Origin: Lentzea sp. NBRC 105346
Lineage (GTDB): Bacteria > Actinomycetota > Actinomycetes > Mycobacteriales > Pseudonocardiaceae
Direction of reading: 5' to 3'
DNA length: 64,000 nt
NCBI RefSeq assembly: GCF_030269605.1
Contig: NZ_BSTQ01000002.1
Location: 496,001 to 560,000, forward strand
In this document: positions 61,436 through 64,000 of the stretch, piece after piece
Layout: each line of letters starts with the position of its first letter
Position numbering within the stretch: position 1 is the stretch's first letter
Made by a program: the position numbers and the translations under genes
The notes under the pieces: generated by a model
What the model was told of the DNA's origin: nothing
Seen by the model: the letters and a program-made list of their open reading frames with translations, nothing else
The model's database searches: none

Positions 61436-63229
61436 ATGGGGCGAGCTTTGGGGAGTCGGTACGTGCTGGGCGAGCTCCTCGGTTCCGGCGCGATGGGACA
61501 GGTCTATCAGGGTGTCGACAAGGAAGGCGGACAATTCGCTTTCAAGCTGCTGCGCAGCGATCTCGTCGACGATCCTGAATTCGTCGCGCGGTTTCACCAG
61601 GAGCGCTCGATCCTGATGAACCTCCGCGGGCAGCACCTTGTCGCCGTGCACGATCTCGTCGTGGAAGGCGACACCGCGGCGATCGTCATGGACCTGGTGC
61701 TGGGCGGCAGCCTCCGCGACCTCCTCACCAGGTCCGGCACGATCCTGCCCGCCGAGGTCGCCAGGATCGGTGCGGGGATCGCCGACGCGCTGCACCACGT
61801 GCACGTCGCCGGCATCGTTCACCGGGACGTCAAGCCGGAGAACGTACTGATGGACTCCGCGACCCCGAAGCTCACGGACTTCGGCATCTCCAAGATGACG
61901 GGCGCGTCCAAGGTCGGCCGCAGCACACTCCTAGCGGGTACGCCGAACTACGTCGCGCCGGAGGTCGCCGACGGCAGGGACATCACTCCTGCGGCGGATC
62001 TCTACTCGCTCGGCATCGTGCTCTACGAACTGTGTTGCGGCGTCACACCGTTCGCCGGCGACTCAGTGTTCCAAGTACTCAAGAGCCACGGCGAGATGGC
62101 ACCCGGCCGCCCGGACGGCATCCCTGACGAACTCTGGGACGTCATCTCCAGCCTGCTGCAGAAGAACCCGGCGGCGCGGCCGCGTTCCGCCGAGCAGGTC
62201 GCCGCGGTGCTCATGGTGCTGGCCGACCGGCTGCTGAGCTGGCCGGTCGGCGACCGGCTGGACAAGCCGCCGGCCGCCATTCCGCTCAACCACGGAAACG
62301 ACAACGAGACGGTGCTGCGCGTGTCACCGAAGACCACCGCATCGAGTCAGAAGCCCAAGCGCCGCAAGCTACCGCTGGTGCTGAGCACGATCGTGCTGCT
62401 GGGTGCCGCTGGTGGCGGCTACGCCCTGGCGTCACGTACTTCGACCGACAACTCGAGCACGACCGCCACGTCCACTCCGGGGGGTGTGGACGCCGACGGA
62501 GCGCGGGGCACAGCTTCGACGTCCGCTCGCGCGACGACCACGCAGGAGATCCGCCTCACCTCCATGCCGAACCTGGTCGGCAAGAAGCTCGGTGAGGCAA
62601 GGGACCTCCTGCCCAAATCGATGAACGTCGAGATCATCGAGCAGGTCACCGAGGACAAGCCGGACGGCGAGGTGCTCAGCCAGGAGCCCGCCGCAGGGCA
62701 ACCCGTGGACAACAGCGCGAAGCTCACGGTCGCACGCCCCGCGGTGACCGTGTACCTCGATGCAGTCCGACCCGCATCAGGTCAATGGGGTTCAGGTGGC
62801 GATGCCATTACCGCTGGTATGGCAGGCAAACCGTATCTCCACTCGCTCGCGTCCTACACCAGGTACTACTGCACGGCTGACCTGCAGGTCGTGGAGTACA
62901 ACGTGTCGAAGGGCTACCGTCGGCTCGTCACCACGGCAGGAATCACTGACAGCTCCCAGAACACAGCGATGAAGGTCCAGCTGGAGATCTTCGGAGATGG
63001 CAGACAACTGACCAGCAAGCCGATCGAGTACGGCACCGTGGTACCCCTCGACATCGACCTCACCAACGTGCTCCGGCTCAAGATCCAGTGGGTGATAACG
63101 AGCAACAGGACTACCTGTGGCGACAACTATTTCGTGCTTGGCGAGGCCAAGCTGCTCGGCCTGGCGGGCGAGGTACCCACTTCTGGTGTGCCCGCGGCAC
63201 CCACGTCCACGACGACCACGACGCGGTGA
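61436..63229 (+). CDS. Membrane Ser/Thr protein kinase with PASTA and NPCBM-like domains
   Basis: 597 residues from ATG 61436, chosen for GTGAGG 9 nt upstream; GTG 61421 and 61430 are alternatives. The Hanks-type kinase domain covers ~8-265: glycine loop LGSGAMGQVY, K37, HRDVKPEN (D131), DFG (148-150), TPNYVAPEV. A basic juxtamembrane stretch and one transmembrane helix (~307-328) are followed by a Ser/Thr-rich spacer, a single PASTA repeat (SMPNLVGKKLGEARDLLP...SQEPAAGQPV), and a beta-sandwich (VYLDAVRPASGQWGSG to YFVLGEAKLLG) resembling NPCBM/NEW2 carbohydrate-binding modules. The outside domains suggest sensing of cell-wall material. The next gene, a double-FHA ABC transporter, begins 3 nt downstream and is the likely substrate, as for PknF and Rv1747 in mycobacteria. 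Confidence 0.92.
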   Translation: MGRALGSRYVLGELLGSGAMGQVYQGVDKEGGQFAFKLLRSDLVDDPEFVARFHQERSILMNLRGQHLVAVHDLVVEGDTAAIVMDLVLGGSLRDLLTRSGTILPAEVARIGAGIADALHHVHVAGIVHRDVKPENVLMDSATPKLTDFGISKMTGASKVGRSTLLAGTPNYVAPEVADGRDITPAADLYSLGIVLYELCCGVTPFAGDSVFQVLKSHGEMAPGRPDGIPDELWDVISSLLQKNPAARPRSAEQVAAVLMVLADRLLSWPVGDRLDKPPAAIPLNHGNDNETVLRVSPKTTASSQKPKRRKLPLVLSTIVLLGAAGGGYALASRTSTDNSSTTATSTPGGVDADGARGTASTSARATTTQEIRLTSMPNLVGKKLGEARDLLPKSMNVEIIEQVTEDKPDGEVLSQEPAAGQPVDNSAKLTVARPAVTVYLDAVRPASGQWGSGGDAITAGMAGKPYLHSLASYTRYYCTADLQVVEYNVSKGYRRLVTTAGITDSSQNTAMKVQLEIFGDGRQLTSKPIEYGTVVPLDIDLTNVLRLKIQWVITSNRTTCGDNYFVLGEAKLLGLAGEVPTSGVPAAPTSTTTTTR

Positions 63230-63232
63230 TCG

Positions 63233-64000
63233 ATGAACGCCGAGCTGGAGATCAGCGCCGGGGACAGACGGTGGACGTTCCAGCCCGGCGCGTCGATCCG
63301 GGTGGGCCGCGGCCCCGGTAGCGACATCGTGCTGGACGACCCATCGGTGTCACGCGACCACCTGCGCGTCGAGTACGACAACGGCTGGGTTGTCCGCGAT
63401 CAGCGGACTCGTGGTGGTACCTGGCTCGACGGCCGCGAGCTGCGCGAGCACCGGATCGTCGGCGACCTCGTCGTCCGGCTCGCCGATGTGGTGGAGGTGG
63501 CGTTCCGTGTCGCCGGTGCGCCACCGACCTCGGTGCTCACCATCGGCAGGGCGTCCAGCAACGACCTCGTGCTGAGCGATCCCATGGTGTCGCGTCATCA
63601 GGCGACCGCACGGCGTTCCGGCGACCAGTGGCTGCTGTGCGACCTCGGTGGGCCGAACCCGGTTCTGCGCAACGGGAAAGCGATGGGTTCCGAGGCACTC
63701 GTGTCCGACGGGGACCTGCTCACCATCGGGTCGACCGACGTGGCCGTCACGGCACTGGGGTTCACACCGCTGCCGGACTCGCAACGGCACCTGGTCGTCG
63801 ACGAGGTGAGTTTCTCCTTGCCCGATGGGAAAAGGTTGCTCGCCGACGTCGCACTCGACGTGCGGCAGGGTGAGTTCGTCGCGGTGGTCGGACCGTCCGG
63901 GGCGGGCAAGTCGACCCTGCTCAAGGTGATGACCGGGGAGCTCGCGCCGTCGCGCGGCCGCGTGAGCTACGACGGGCTCGACATGCACGCGAACAGCGCG
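63233..64000 (+). CDS. FHA-FHA-ABC transporter ATPase, 3' end cut by window edge
   Basis: 256 codons from ATG 63233 are open to the window end. Two forkhead-associated domains come first: GRGPGSDIVLDDPSVSRDHLRV (residues ~24-45) and GRASSNDLVLSDPMVSRHQATA (~115-136). Each keeps the Gly-Arg, Ser and His residues that bind phosphothreonine. An ABC ATPase begins near residue 190 with VDEVSFSLPDGKRLL and Walker A GPSGAGKST (about 223-231). The order FHA-FHA-ABC, and presumably a membrane domain beyond the edge, matches the Rv1747 type exporter, which is regulated by phosphorylation from the adjacent PknF kinase. The kinase gene ends 3 nt upstream, so the pair is an operon. Confidence 0.92.
   Translation, partial: MNAELEISAGDRRWTFQPGASIRVGRGPGSDIVLDDPSVSRDHLRVEYDNGWVVRDQRTRGGTWLDGRELREHRIVGDLVVRLADVVEVAFRVAGAPPTSVLTIGRASSNDLVLSDPMVSRHQATARRSGDQWLLCDLGGPNPVLRNGKAMGSEALVSDGDLLTIGSTDVAVTALGFTPLPDSQRHLVVDEVSFSLPDGKRLLADVALDVRQGEFVAVVGPSGAGKSTLLKVMTGELAPSRGRVSYDGLDMHANSA

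Overview
The window is strongly GC-rich by eye, with G/C-ending codons and GTG starts. It carries an actinobacterial gene set: a SARP/AfsR regulator, a type VII mycosin, an MmpS-like protein and a PknF-like kinase next to an FHA-ABC protein. This fits a filamentous, antibiotic-producing actinomycete. My guess is Pseudonocardiales, from gene content and from what look like dispersed palindromic elements, but that is inference. I see no rRNA, tRNA, transposase or CRISPR array.

Region 1 (1-39.4 kb) is a hybrid NRPS-PKS cluster on the minus strand. Transcription runs from a free-standing ketosynthase (39360-38200) through NRPS-1 (38048-25134), NRPS-2 (25137-12028), a two-module type I PKS (12035-2100) and an aspartate/glutamate-type racemase (2103-1450). 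The last four genes overlap by 4, 8 and 4 nt, so they are probably translationally coupled. NRPS-1 reads C-A-T / C-A(Thr)-T / C-A(Val)-T / C-A(Tyr or Phe)-T-E. NRPS-2 reads C-A(Phe)-T-E / C-A-T / C-A-T / C-A-T-TE. The PKS reads pseudoACP / KS-AT(malonyl)-DH-KR-ACP / KS-AT(methylmalonyl)-DH-KR*-ACP plus a C-terminal docking helix. The TE sits on NRPS-2, so I infer that the PKS builds an acyl cap that is handed to the first condensation domain of NRPS-1. The product would be a polyketide-capped octapeptide, acyl-[beta-amino acid?]-Thr-Val-(D-Tyr)-(D-Phe)-X6-X7-X8, with X6 and X8 probably the same residue. Several features are odd: a serine-less ACP at the PKS N-terminus, a Val module that appears to have lost an E domain, two compact A domains with a shared unassigned pocket, and small palindromic elements inserted in frame into the megasynthases. 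No MbtH, PPTase, exporter or cluster-specific regulator lies inside the block. A convergent six-hairpin glycosidase, cut by the left edge, marks the left side.

Region 2 (39.4-57.2 kb) is a mixed chromosomal region. It holds two multidomain GGDEF-EAL c-di-GMP proteins, a small HTH/ricin-lectin lipoprotein operon, a membrane NACHT NTPase, an orphan mycosin, a large SARP-STAND-TPR regulator, a secreted seven-repeat RCC1 protein, an MmpS-like protein, and an orphan sugar-binding lipoprotein followed by a Tat-exported amidohydrolase.

Region 3 (57.2-64 kb) holds a TIR-STAND-TPR (NLR-like) protein with a downstream partner of unknown function. These are divergent from a small membrane protein, a PASTA/NPCBM Ser/Thr kinase and the start of a double-FHA ABC transporter. 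The kinase and FHA-ABC pair resembles mycobacterial PknF/Rv1747. The TIR-STAND pair and the NACHT protein are candidate immunity genes.
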